64,000 bases of DNA from Linyphia triangularis (Eukaryota; Arthropoda; Arachnida; Araneae; Linyphiidae). Under the pieces are notes generated by a model. That model had not been told where the DNA came from, searched no databases, and was given only the letters and a program-made list of their open reading frames with translations. Below are positions 1 through 9,156 of this stretch, one piece after another (the first letter of the stretch is position 1; each line of letters opens with the position of its first letter). A program made the position numbers and the translations under genes. The stretch is taken from NCBI GenBank assembly GCA_963978545.1, contig OZ021724.1, forward strand, positions 29,749,933 through 29,813,932. Direction: 5' to 3'.

Positions 1-1641
1 ATGCGTTTATTTTCAATATAAACCGTAAATTGTAGGTTCACGGTCAAAAATATGAACTCTATTAACACGTAAAATATTTTAAATAGTTAGCTTGCATTAA
101 AGAATAAATAAAAAAAAATTTCAACCGGAAGTCGTTACAATTTCAACCAGAAGTCGTTACAATTTCGACCGGAAGTCTATCCCTAATCGACTCCAACAGC
201 TTGGAATACATACATAAAACACATTCTATATATAAAAGGGTTGATTTTGATAACGTACCAAATGGAATATTCTACTCGGATATTACTTCCGGTTGAGGTT
301 TTAGACTTTTTTTTTTAGAGTTTGGCTTAAAAATGGGCCTTTTTTAAACTCCCCCTTCATATAAAGGGTCACTCTTAAAAACTAGTATACTTCTTTCATG
401 TTCTATACATCAAATTGTAAGAATGAATATGCTAAATTTAAAATGAAAAATATCAACCGGAAGTGACTAAAATTCTGGAAATCAACGCATAAGCAAATTT
501 CAGAGCTTACACCGATTTTTTGTCTTATAGTAGAGCGGCAAGAAGGAAAAAAACTGCATTTCGTGAAACAAGTCTGTAATTTTGGAACATCGATAGAATA
601 TATCATTCTAATCATTTTACGAAGTGGAGCCACTCGGTTTCACTTTCGGTCGAGTTTTTATACTAGTTCAAAGTTAGGCATAAAATATTCATTTTTATCA
701 ATAAAAATAGTTATACGTGGGGTCATAACCAAAATCATGAACTTTATAGACATGTGTAATATGTTAAATATAGATAAAAGGTTAAAAAAAAAAATAGTAA
801 AAAATGTTCGACCAGAAGTGATATGCATTTTGACCGGAAGTCTATCTTTAACAGCTAAAACTGCATCTAATAGCTTATACTACATGTATGAAACATACGC
901 TATCAAAAAAAGGGAATTCTGGTGATGTTTCATGATAAACTAAATTTAAAAAGTTACTTCCTGTCGAGGTTTTAAATTATTTTTTTTTAAATAAGATTTA
1001 AAAATGTGTTTCTCTATATTTTAACATCTTCTTATACATCTATTTATAAGGATAGATATGCTGAACATGAAATGGAAAACTCCAACTGGAAATTACTGAA
1101 ATTCCGACCGGAAGTCTACTTATAATTCATTGATACTGCCCTTATACCAATACCTTTATGTATCACGGTGATATCGTCTCAGATAGCCGGAAGATTTCAT
1201 TTGATATTTCAGAAAAGGAATGATGATTATGCTAAGTATAAAATGGTAAATTTCAACCGAAATGACTGGAATTCTGACAGGAAGTTCGCTTGTACGATTT
1301 TCTTTTTATTTTTTTCAATACATTTAAGATATAACCAAAATATAAATCTCACTAGTTGCAATCCTCTCAAATATGGACTAAGACAGGAGATTATTTTTAA
1401 AGGAATTCACATCGCACTCTCCTTCTTTTTTTTTTGGGGGGGGGGGGGATGATGGAGACACGGAAGTTGAACATTTTATTTTTTTCATTGATTATATTTT
1501 CAGATATTTAATTGTATTTTAGACTCAGATTAGGCTATCTGAGACGATATTACTGTGATACTTATATGTATTGGTATATGGGCAGTATCAGTTCCTTATA
1601 AGCAGACACTCACTTCAGATTGAAAATTTTCATTTTACATC
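1..1641. repeat. Left outer array of ETS-motif (ACCGGAAGT) repeats
   Basis: AT-rich DNA in which the motif ACCGGAAGT or its complement recurs, exactly at 124-132, 168-176, 285-293, 456-464, 833-841 and 1107-1115, with one-base variants (for example CCAGAAGT) between. Longer blocks also repeat: the stretch near 1-60 resembles that near 680-760. The same sequence family flanks the palindrome on the right (16.65-17.59 and 19.14-19.31 kb), so this is the border repeat of the palindromic element. ACCGGAAGT is the textbook ETS/GABP binding consensus; binding here is inference. No convincing gene is visible. A G-run lies at about 1,434-1,449. Confidence 0.75.
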
Positions 1642-1704
1642 CAGAAGTAGTTAGAAATTGGGCATCCTGAGCCATGGAGGGATGAGGGATGGGATGAGGG
1701 ATGA

Positions 1705-1796
1705 TGACGTCACCGGAAGGGGGCGTGACCGGATATGACGGCACAGGAAGTGACATCACCGGATATGACGTCACCGGAAGTCACGTGACCGGAAGT
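1705..1796. promoter_or_regulatory. ETS/CRE/E-box cluster, left arm
   Basis: Within 92 bp there are TGACGTCA at 1,705-1,712 and 1,766-1,773, ACCGGAAG at 1,712, ACCGGAAGT at 1,773-1,781 and 1,788-1,796, a CACGTG E-box at 1,782-1,787, and several CCGGATATGACG half sites. Sites abut or share a base. The segment is much more GC-rich than its surroundings. The motifs match ETS, CREB/ATF and USF/MYC-type consensus sites, suggesting a dense enhancer or promoter for the downstream AlkB-like gene; occupancy is inferred. Confidence 0.65.
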
Positions 1797-1857
1797 GTAG
1801 TTGAGTTGTTCCCCTCTTGCTGTTGTTTTAGTTTCGGTTTCGTTATAAGCTGTTTGT

Positions 1858-2360
1858 GTATGACGTCACAGTGGGAATGACGTCATAATGTGTTTTATAT
1901 CAAAGTTTTGAGTGGTGGCAACACTTTTTTAGTTTCGGTTTATCTAGCAGACGGAGTTGAGTTGTTCTAGGACTGCTTCTTAGTGAATAAGTTAGAGTGA
2001 TAGGTTTTTATTGCATGACGTCACAGTGGGTATGACGTCATAATTTGTTTTATATCAAAGTTTTTGAGCGGTGGCAACATTTTTTAGTTTTTTTTTGCTT
2101 CCAGTTAAATGGGGTTGAGTTGTTCTAGGGCTGCTTCTAAGTGAATAAGTTAGAGTTATAGATATTTTTACTAGTGACGTCACAGTGAGTATGACGTCAT
2201 AACTTGCTTAACGTTAAAAGTTTTGAGCAGTGGCAACACTTTTTAGTTTCGATTTACCTTTCAGGTGGAGTTGAGTTGTTTTAGAGCTGCTTCTAAACGA
2301 ATAACTTAGAGTTATAGATATTTTTACTAGTGACGTCACAGTGGGTATGACGTCATTCAA
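1858..2360. repeat. Four tandem ~157-bp repeats with paired CRE sites, left arm
   Basis: Units begin with TGACGTCA at 1,861, 2,016, 2,175 and 2,331 (spacing 155-159 bp). In each, a second TGACGTCA follows 17 bp later, separated by CAGTGGGTA or a close variant. Between pairs come a conserved GGCAACA(C/T)TTTTTAGTTT block and a GTTGAGTTGTT block. Full palindromic CRE sites in this periodic layout look like a regulatory array upstream of the AlkB-like gene. The copies are diverged enough to be old. Confidence 0.85.
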
Positions 2361-2427
2361 TGTTAAGATTGAGAATTTAAGATATGGCAACATCTTGTGA
2401 GAGATCTAGATACGAGCAGGTGTTAAT

Positions 2428-2670
2428 CGGATGAGTCATTCTGTTTGAACAGCTTGGAACAGGATATTGCACGGCGATAAAGGTGGATAGGTGTTAACCA
2501 ATCAGATTTCACCCTAGAGGGCGTTGTTTCGACTGCCAGCCAATCAGAAGGGATGAGCTGCGTCACTCACGGACTTGTATTCAGCGAGGACACCATTTCT
2601 CTCCTGATTTTGTCAAGTGAAGGTGCGTTTGCTGTTTCTTCGAAGTTGTGCTTGTTAGTTTGAAGTGAAA
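2428..2670 (+). promoter_or_regulatory. CCAAT/AP-1 promoter of the AlkB-like gene, left arm
   Basis: Contains an AP-1-like TGAGTCA (2,432-2,438) and two CCAATCAG boxes (CCAAT at 2,498-2,502 and 2,540-2,544), followed by GC-richer DNA up to the candidate ATG at 2,671. A 35-bp block here (GGATGAGTCA, then TTGGAACAGG) recurs at 5,838-5,870 in front of the 57-codon frame, so the element carries two related promoter modules. No clear TATA box. Mirrored at about 15,625-15,867. Confidence 0.5.
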
Positions 2671-3557
2671 ATGTCGTCTGATTTACATATTGAACTCGTT
2701 GAAAGTTTTTACGATGCAGCTAAATCACAGCAGTTTTTGCATGAATTGTTGAACTACGAGTATGAGAATCTCCAATTGAACTTTAATGGAAAAAGTTACA
2801 CGCCTCAAAGGAAGTGCTCGGTTTTGGTGATACTGGCGTGAAATATGCCTTTTCTGGAACGTGCGTCTTTTCCAAACCGTGGACTTCTACACTGCTTGAT
2901 ATTAAGAAGGAGGTTGAAAACAAGACTGGACAAGAATACAACTATGCCCTTCTCAACTACTATGCAGATGGAAATGCCAAGATTGGAGCTCATAAAGACA
3001 GCGAAAAAGACTTGGATCCAGACTTCACTATTCCAACCCTAAGTCTCGGAGCTATCAGAACCATGCAGTTTGCCCGTCCGGATTTCCAGCCCAACAAAGT
3101 TCCGTTGCCAAGTGGATCTCTCCTTCTCATGAAGCCACCCACCAATCAGTTCTGGACCCATGAAATTTCAACCGAACCTGCTGTGACGGAGCCGAGAATC
3201 AGTATCACTTTCCGGAACATCGTAGCGAGACCGCAAGATATTGTAGAGTATCCCCACAAGTCCCTTTCTCGGAAGAGACCATCAGATGAAGTGATCGTCG
3301 AAGAAGAAACAATTCCCGATGACGACTGGATGACTCGCCTTTATGCCTCTGTAAAGAAAACCAGTGAATGCCTCAAGGAATGGAACCTTGGATTTGGTTT
3401 CATAGTGTCTCTTCATCAATATGACTCTCGTCTTTTCATCCACATGTCTCAACATAAGAGTCAAGGAAGTACTCAGAAAATTATGATGAACATGGATACC
3501 TTTCAGGACTTTTATAACAAACTCTTACACGTGAACACGAAATACGCAGCTAAGTAG
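2671..3557 (+). CDS. AlkB-type 2OG-Fe(II) dioxygenase with PC4-like tail, left arm (frame break)
   Basis: AlkB proteins oxidatively remove alkyl groups from nucleic-acid bases using 2-oxoglutarate and Fe(II); this one looks closest to ALKBH2. A frame from the ATG at 2,671 runs to a stop near 2,840, while the main domain is in the -1 frame, open from 2,787 to the TAG at 3,555-3,557. Homology seems to continue across the junction near 2,808-2,814, so one base appears missing there. Counting from 2,814 (247 codons): NYY (N48, Y50), H60-x-D62 and H116 for iron, and R128-x5-R134 for 2OG are all present. Residues 151-155 (LSRKR) could be a nuclear signal. Residues ~172-240 resemble a PC4/p15 ssDNA-binding domain (weaker call). 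No introns. GC content is well above flanking DNA. Whether it is active depends on how the frame break is resolved. Confidence 0.75.
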
Positions 3558-4083
3558 CGTTGTGTGTAACAATCAACTCCTGGTTCTATCACATAAGGGT
3601 GAGTTAGTTTTAAAACAACTCTTTTATTTTAAACTTAAGGAAAGTTCCTTAAAAGTAAATGAAAATAATCTTGCTAAAATTAGAGATCTCATGCATGAAA
3701 TATGTGAAACCATCAAGGAGTCTCTTATAAATTTACTGCGAGTTGAAATTCTTAATCATTGTGTTCAAAATGTAAATATACCACCCAATATAGACTTATT
3801 TCATGAATATGTTTGTGCTTTTCGATGTGAGTTAGAAAGTAATGTTTTAAAATTGTTTCGCTGTGATGCTTGTGCTATTGGTGACCCCTCGCAAGAAAAT
3901 CATGTCTGTATAACTACTTCATTGCAAGATCAGTCTTGGTGTGTTGGAGACGATGCTATACTTGTACTTAATGTTAAAAATGTGATTGAAACCTTACAAT
4001 GTAAAAATGTCATACAATTCTTTAATGAAGATTTCTTTAAATGTATATCATATGGTGCTTTGAAAGATTATTTGAAATTGTAA
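3535..4083 (+). CDS. Unknown 173-codon frame downstream of the AlkB-like gene, left arm
   Basis: An open frame directly after the AlkB-like gene, overlapping its last codons in another frame. It is open from 3,535 and ends with TAA at 4,081-4,083. It has no early ATG: the residues before about codon 43 are reached only from non-ATG codons (a GTG at 3,562), so it may be a downstream exon, a shifted extension of the AlkB-like frame, or start late. The protein is Leu/Asn/Cys rich with a Cys-containing segment (FRCDACAIGDPSQENHVC) that could bind metal, and helical ends. It is unchanged in the other arm. I do not recognise the family. Confidence 0.55.
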   Translation, partial: TRNTQLSSVVCNNQLLVLSHKGELVLKQLFYFKLKESSLKVNENNLAKIRDLMHEICETIKESLINLLRVEILNHCVQNVNIPPNIDLFHEYVCAFRCELESNVLKLFRCDACAIGDPSQENHVCITTSLQDQSWCVGDDAILVLNVKNVIETLQCKNVIQFFNEDFFKCISYGALKDYLKL

Positions 4084-4289
4084 AAAAAAATTATTCAATG
4101 GAAATTTGTGTGTGATTTTCTTATGTGAAATAATAGAACAAAAAATGTTAAAGCAATATCACTTTATTGAATCATAAATTTTCCCACTTTTTAGGTGGTT
4201 TTACATTTCGTCTCAACTTTGTTTGAACAATTTTTCTGATTTTTGGATACTCTAATGCATAAATAAGAGAGAAAAAGTAACATACTTGA
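4084..4289. other. Short AT-rich spacer after the 173-codon frame, left arm
   Basis: Contains AATAAA on the minus strand (within TTCAATAAAGTGATATTG, about 4,155-4,172) but no clean AATAAA on the plus strand, so a poly(A) site here would serve a transcript arriving from the tandem repeats. No frame of note. Confidence 0.3.
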
Positions 4290-5755
4290 ACATCTTACAA
4301 CTAAGAATTCAAAAGTGAACGTGAAAATTTACTTTACGAATAAACATCATGTCTTTAAAATGTGTAAGAATATCACTAAATAAGAGAAAAAAGTAACATA
4401 CTTAAACTTTGTACGACAAATAACTTTGACATTAACGTAAAATTTGTTCTTCACATATAAAAATCACAACTTTAAAATGTGACGTGTAAGAAGAATTAGC
4501 ATACTTAAAATTTCTACGAGAAATAATTTTAACCTTTACGCGAAAATTTACTATATACATAAAAATCATGTCTTTAAAATATGTAAAATATTGCTAAATA
4601 AAGAAAAAAGTAACATACTTAAACTTTGTACGACAAATAACTTGAACATTAAAGTAAAAATTTACTTCACATATAAAAATCACGACATTAAAATGTGACA
4701 TGTAAGAAGAATTAGCATACTTAAAATTTCTACGATAAATAATTTTAACATTTGCGTGAAAATTTACTACATATATAAAAATCATGTCTTTAAAATATCG
4801 CTAAATAAAAGAAAAAAGTAACATAATAAACTTTCTACGACAAATAACTTTAACATTAACGCAAAAATTTACTTTACACATAAAAATCACGACTTTAAAT
4901 TTGACGTGTAGGAGGAAAGTATAACATACCTATAATTTTTACGACAAAGAATTCAAACATTGCCATTCATGTATTTAAAATGTATAATGACAACTCTAAT
5001 TTTTAGAAAAAAGAAACACTAAAAATTTACAAAGCAAAGAATTTAAAATTGAACGTGAAAATTAACTTTACATGTACAATCATACTCTTATATCAACGAT
5101 AAATAAGATAAAAAAGAAGCTCTAAAAATTTATAAGGTAAATAATTTAAATAATACGCGAAAATTTACCACACATATAAAAATTATGTCTTTCAAATGTG
5201 TAAGAATAACGCTAAATTAGAGAAAAAGAAATACTAAAAATTTATAAGGTAAGGAATTGAAACAATATGCGAAAATTTATTTCACGCAAAAAATTTTTAT
5301 CTTTAAAATGTGTAAGAATAATGCTAAATTAGAGAAGAAAAAAAATAACATACTTAAACTTTCTTCGACAACAATTTAAACAATTCGCGACATTTTCATA
5401 CACAATTATTTTCTTAGGTTAATGTTAAATAATGGGAAATTTAACAGAATAAAAACTTCAAAGATAAAGAATTTTAACCTTTACACGAAAATTTACCTCA
5501 CAAAAATATCATATCCTTAAACTTTAACGTGACAATTTACTCTTCATATACAATTAAACTCTTGGGTTAATGTTAAATAAGAAAAAAAAATAATATACTT
5601 AAAATTTCTAAGATAAACATAACGTAAAAATTTCGTATCATGTGTTTAAAATGTAACATATAAGAGAAAAAAACTAACATACTTGAACTTTCTATAGCAA
5701 AGAATTTAAGCATTAGCGTAAAAATTCACTTTACATATAAAATTCACATCTTTAA
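4290..5755. repeat. AT-rich ~110-bp tandem repeats, left arm
   Basis: About 13 diverged copies of a unit containing the blocks AACATACTTAAA(C/A)TTT, ACGACAAATAA, CGTGAAAATTTAC and CATATAAAAATCA, followed by TTTAAAATGTG. Some neighbouring copies agree better in pairs, suggesting a dimeric ~220-bp unit at the outer end. Short frames inside are by-products of the repeat. It separates the two promoter-plus-frame modules of the arm. Confidence 0.8.
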
Positions 5756-5759
5756 ATGG

Positions 5760-5840
5760 GAAGATAAGCAGGTGACGGTAATTAGCCAATCAGGGTAGCA
5801 GTAGGTAATACGCCATTCGCCGGCATTTTTAGATCGGAGG
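5760..5840 (+). promoter_or_regulatory. CCAAT promoter of the 57-codon frame, left arm
   Basis: GC-richer island in AT-rich DNA, with GCCAATCAGGG (CCAAT 5,786-5,790) and GCCGGC. It leads into GGATGAGTCA, where the AP-1-like TGAGTCA overlaps the ATG of the 57-codon frame. It resembles the promoter module at 2,428-2,544. Mirrored at 12,455-12,535. Confidence 0.4.
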
Positions 5841-6014
5841 ATGAGTCACGCTAAAACTTGTTGGAACAGGTCGGGAGATTTGTACAGCAAGAACAACAGC
5901 ATCGACGCGCAAGCAGTGGGTGATGCTGTGATGTGTCAGCAGGTCTTTGAGATTATCGTTTTCCTACTTTGCCGTTTTCATAATGAAATGTTAGTGAAAA
6001 CTTGGAATGAATGA
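5841..6014 (+). CDS. Small 57-codon frame, left arm
   Basis: ATG at 5,841 in fair context (GGAGG before it), TGA at 6,012-6,014. The predicted peptide begins MSHAKTCWNRSGDLY and ends CRFHNEMLVKTWNE; it is mildly basic with a short hydrophobic stretch (FEIIVFLLC) about residues 38-46. It sits just after a CCAAT-containing promoter-like island, and the open frame survives in the other arm despite three residue differences. It could be a short protein, a first coding exon, or chance. No family recognised. Confidence 0.35.
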   Translation: MSHAKTCWNRSGDLYSKNNSIDAQAVGDAVMCQQVFEIIVFLLCRFHNEMLVKTWNE

Positions 6015-9000
6015 AGTGGATTTCAAAGACACATTAGTAAGTGAAGGTAGAATTCGCATGGACTTTCTTCCAAAAAGTATGATTCACTTGGAGAATTTAC
6101 GATCATTTCTACTTGAAAACTTTTCTATTATTTAAAACATTGAATATTGTTCAAACTCAGTGGGATTATATGCTACAATACGGGTAAAACTTAACAAAAT
6201 TGTTACATAGAAGAAAAATAGTAAGAGATTTAAAATAAATATTAGTTATAGATACTCCAAAGAAAAAAATTCACCTCTACTTTTCAATCGGAAAATCAGT
6301 ACAAGTTGGAAATTTATGTTACTTCAAGAAAGACTTAGACAATTTACTTTGTAATAATATACGTTAAGGTGTCATATTAACTCGTGCAATAAATGCTGAC
6401 TAAGGATTATTTTACTTATCAATCTAAGAAAGGTGAATTGGGGGAAAATATTAAATAAATTGTAGATATTAAATACATTGTAGATATGCATTCAAGTTTT
6501 GAAAATCGCCTGCAAGACTTTTAAAACATCTTAAGATAATTTGAAAGAAACTTGCGAATTATATGTAAACTACATAACTTTTTATACTCTGAAAGGAAAT
6601 CACAAGTAACTTAGTTAACTTTTTTCATGGTAACACTCATATTCAATGACATGTTTTTAAAATTTAACCTTCTTTACATGATATTAGTTATAAATTTGTT
6701 CAATCTCAGATGCGATATACTATTATTTCCAACGTATATGTTAGGAATTGTGTAAAGTTTTTAAAAGAGTATATGCAAATCACCAATCAGAAACATAAAA
6801 ATCTAACATCATTCAAACAAACTAAAATAATAAGATATTTTCCTTAGTGGAAATAGTTAACTACTCATGCGATGGAATATACTTAGAAAACTTAAATACT
6901 GAAAAAAGTTTGCTAGGCAAACTTAAAGAATATTTTTTTTTTCTTGTGAAAAACTAGCATAAATTTGAAAAATGTAGAGTTTGTTACTACGTAAAATTGA
7001 ACATCATCTGGACAAACTAAATTATACGTGAAATTTTTTATTTTTTTATTTGAGAGGTGCTGACAATATATCATTAATATAAAGATTTTTAACTTCCACC
7101 CATAATTTCTAAATAACTTATACATAAATACATAAATTTCAGAAAACTGAAACGGAATGTGTTTTACAAGAGGCTTATTTTGTAAGATGAATATTCAATA
7201 TTAATATAACTGAGCAAAGTTCATTCCGGAAAAAACTTGTGAAAGATACTTATATTTTGAAAATAGTTTGAAATATCCTTTTAAATTTATGAATGCTCGC
7301 TTTCGAAAGACACAAATAAAACTGATATTACTCATGATAATTAACACATGCATAACATTAGTCAAACAAAGTGAAATTTTTATTGCTTGTGACCGATAAC
7401 TTTTCAGTGAAGCAGAACTTACATAGGAAATGTGTGCAAACTTTTTCAACTTTTTCAACTTTTAAACCAAGTATCATGTAAAATTATAAATTACGATAGG
7501 AAATAGCCTACTTCAGAATCGGAACAAGTCTTGTAGTTAAGCTAAATTTATTTCTCAAGGAATTGAAAGCATACCAGAGAAGTCCTTATCATTTCGCATC
7601 TTTTCTCATGTTGCAAGAAGACATACTTTGTAAAAGATCGTCGTAGCACTTAACAAAAATCAGTAAAAATAAATATATTTTCTATGGCAAAGATAAAACT
7701 TCACAACTTAATTACTGAAATTTAGCTAAGTTGCATATGGTTTATTCACATAACTCGCATATGCTTCGAATGTTGAAATATATTTGTCAGTTGAAATCAA
7801 ACTCATCGAAAATAAATGCTATCTACATTTTCAAGTCGGAAATTACTATTAAATAAACTTTACATGTAAGACATTATCATGTTAAAATTAAAAATCTACA
7901 AAAATGTAAATGATAATTTTACTGTTGGTACATAAATGATGAATAATTTATGATTTTATTCTAGGCAAACGTTTTATTGTCTAACAGAAAACTTAAACTT
8001 TAGCAGAAAAACGAAAAAATACAATTTTTATATCCTATCATGCTTGTCGAAAATTGAATTTATTAGCTGTTGTAATAGATTTTTATTGTCCAAATTTCTA
8101 TAGTTTTTCTTCCCAGTGCAATAAAATTAAGTTCATGTGTAATGAGTAGGTTTTTTTTTTATGAATCTTTTAAATTTAATGAAATTATTATTACCTAAGA
8201 GATTGAGTGAACTGAATAAATCAATGATGTAAATTTAAACAGTGACTTGAACTGATACATACTATAACTGTAAAGAAGTATGACAAAGTGGTAGATGAAG
8301 TGAAAATAGAAGTTGAGTGAAATGTGTTGAAAAAAGTTGAAGACGACAAGAAATTCATAAATGAGAATTATCATTGACTTAAATTAACTTCGTTTTTCTT
8401 GCTTATGACAAGAAAATACACTCTTTCTTATTAAGAACCAACTTGATATCTTATCATAGAATGACAATATTGAAATATCTATACATTAAAAAAAAATACC
8501 AAACTTAGACATAGCAAATTTCTTGAAATTCATGTATAATGTGAGAAGTTTTACTGGAAATATAGAAGATACAACATTGAAAGATGTGAATGTTTCGAAG
8601 TACTTTATCAGAAATAAAAAAAATAAAAAAAATGCGCCGAGGTCCGCTATAAAATTTTTTAGGAGAAAGTTTAAACAAAATTTAAAATCAAACATGCTTT
8701 TAAGTGGGAACACATATATTAAAACTATAGCACATTTAACAATTTATATTATGTCATCTCAGTTGGTATCAAACTGAATAACATGAAAAACAACCACAAA
8801 CTGAATAAACATGAAAATTATCACTATATGTGGAAAAGTTTCCTTTTTTCACATATAAAAAAAATAACACATTGACATACGTTAAGATCACGAAACATGC
8901 GTAATCATATACCGATAAGAGCAACCAATGTTGCGGGGAGATATTCACGTGATGGTCAATATCCCATGAATAAATTGATTGATTGAATTTCTAATGCTAA

Positions 9001-9133
9001 TTCCAATAGTATTCCACGTAACTTTAACTTTACACTATAGATCTATTTATTTTTCAAATATATTGACTTTCGAAAAATCATCCTTCAATATAAGAATGAA
9101 CATAGTAAGAATAAAAGAAAAGATACTAAGCAT
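6015..9133. other. AT-rich inner arm, left
   Basis: About 3.1 kb of very AT-rich DNA running to the palindrome centre. The only frames are short (up to ~85 codons), in both strands, Lys/Phe/Asn rich and typical of chance in such composition; they are matched in the other arm only because the DNA is duplicated. No repeats or promoter signals stand out. Confidence 0.5.
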
Positions 9134-9156
9134 TGATTTAAAGTGTATTTATTTCG
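9134..9156. other. Palindrome loop (centre of symmetry)
   Basis: A 23-nt AT-rich spacer between the two arms. Immediately outside it the arms pair base for base (ACTAAGCAT at 9,125-9,133 against ATGCTTAGT at 9,157-9,165). With so short a loop the 7.5-kb arms could extrude a cruciform, or fold on themselves when single-stranded. Confidence 0.9.

Larger units (their letters stand above)
1642..9133 (+). repeat. Left arm of the 15-kb palindrome
   Basis: The reverse complement of this segment is found at 9,157-16,641 with only scattered substitutions and small indels. Features pair at a nearly constant coordinate sum of about 18,295 (for example 2,814 with 15,481 and 6,014 with 12,281). Similarity stops abruptly near 1,642, where both sides pass into non-matching ETS-motif repeats, so the duplication has defined ends. 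It contains the AlkB-like gene, a second frame, a 57-codon frame, two promoter-like segments and two tandem-repeat arrays. I do not recognise the element as a named transposon class. Confidence 0.95.

Noticed and set aside
2787..2840. Programmed -1 ribosomal frameshift in the AlkB gene
   Set aside because: No standard X-XXY-YYZ heptamer in the overlap, and similarity suggests a one-base loss further on; listed only as an alternative.
4290..5755. CRISPR-like array
   Set aside because: Units are diverged throughout, with no alternation of constant repeats and unique spacers, and the genome is eukaryotic.
6913..7458. Two frames of 70 and 85 codons on the minus strand, matched at 10,837-11,382
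   Set aside because: Present in both arms only because the DNA is duplicated; composition is Lys/Phe/Ile/Asn rich as expected by chance in very AT-rich DNA, and no motif is visible.
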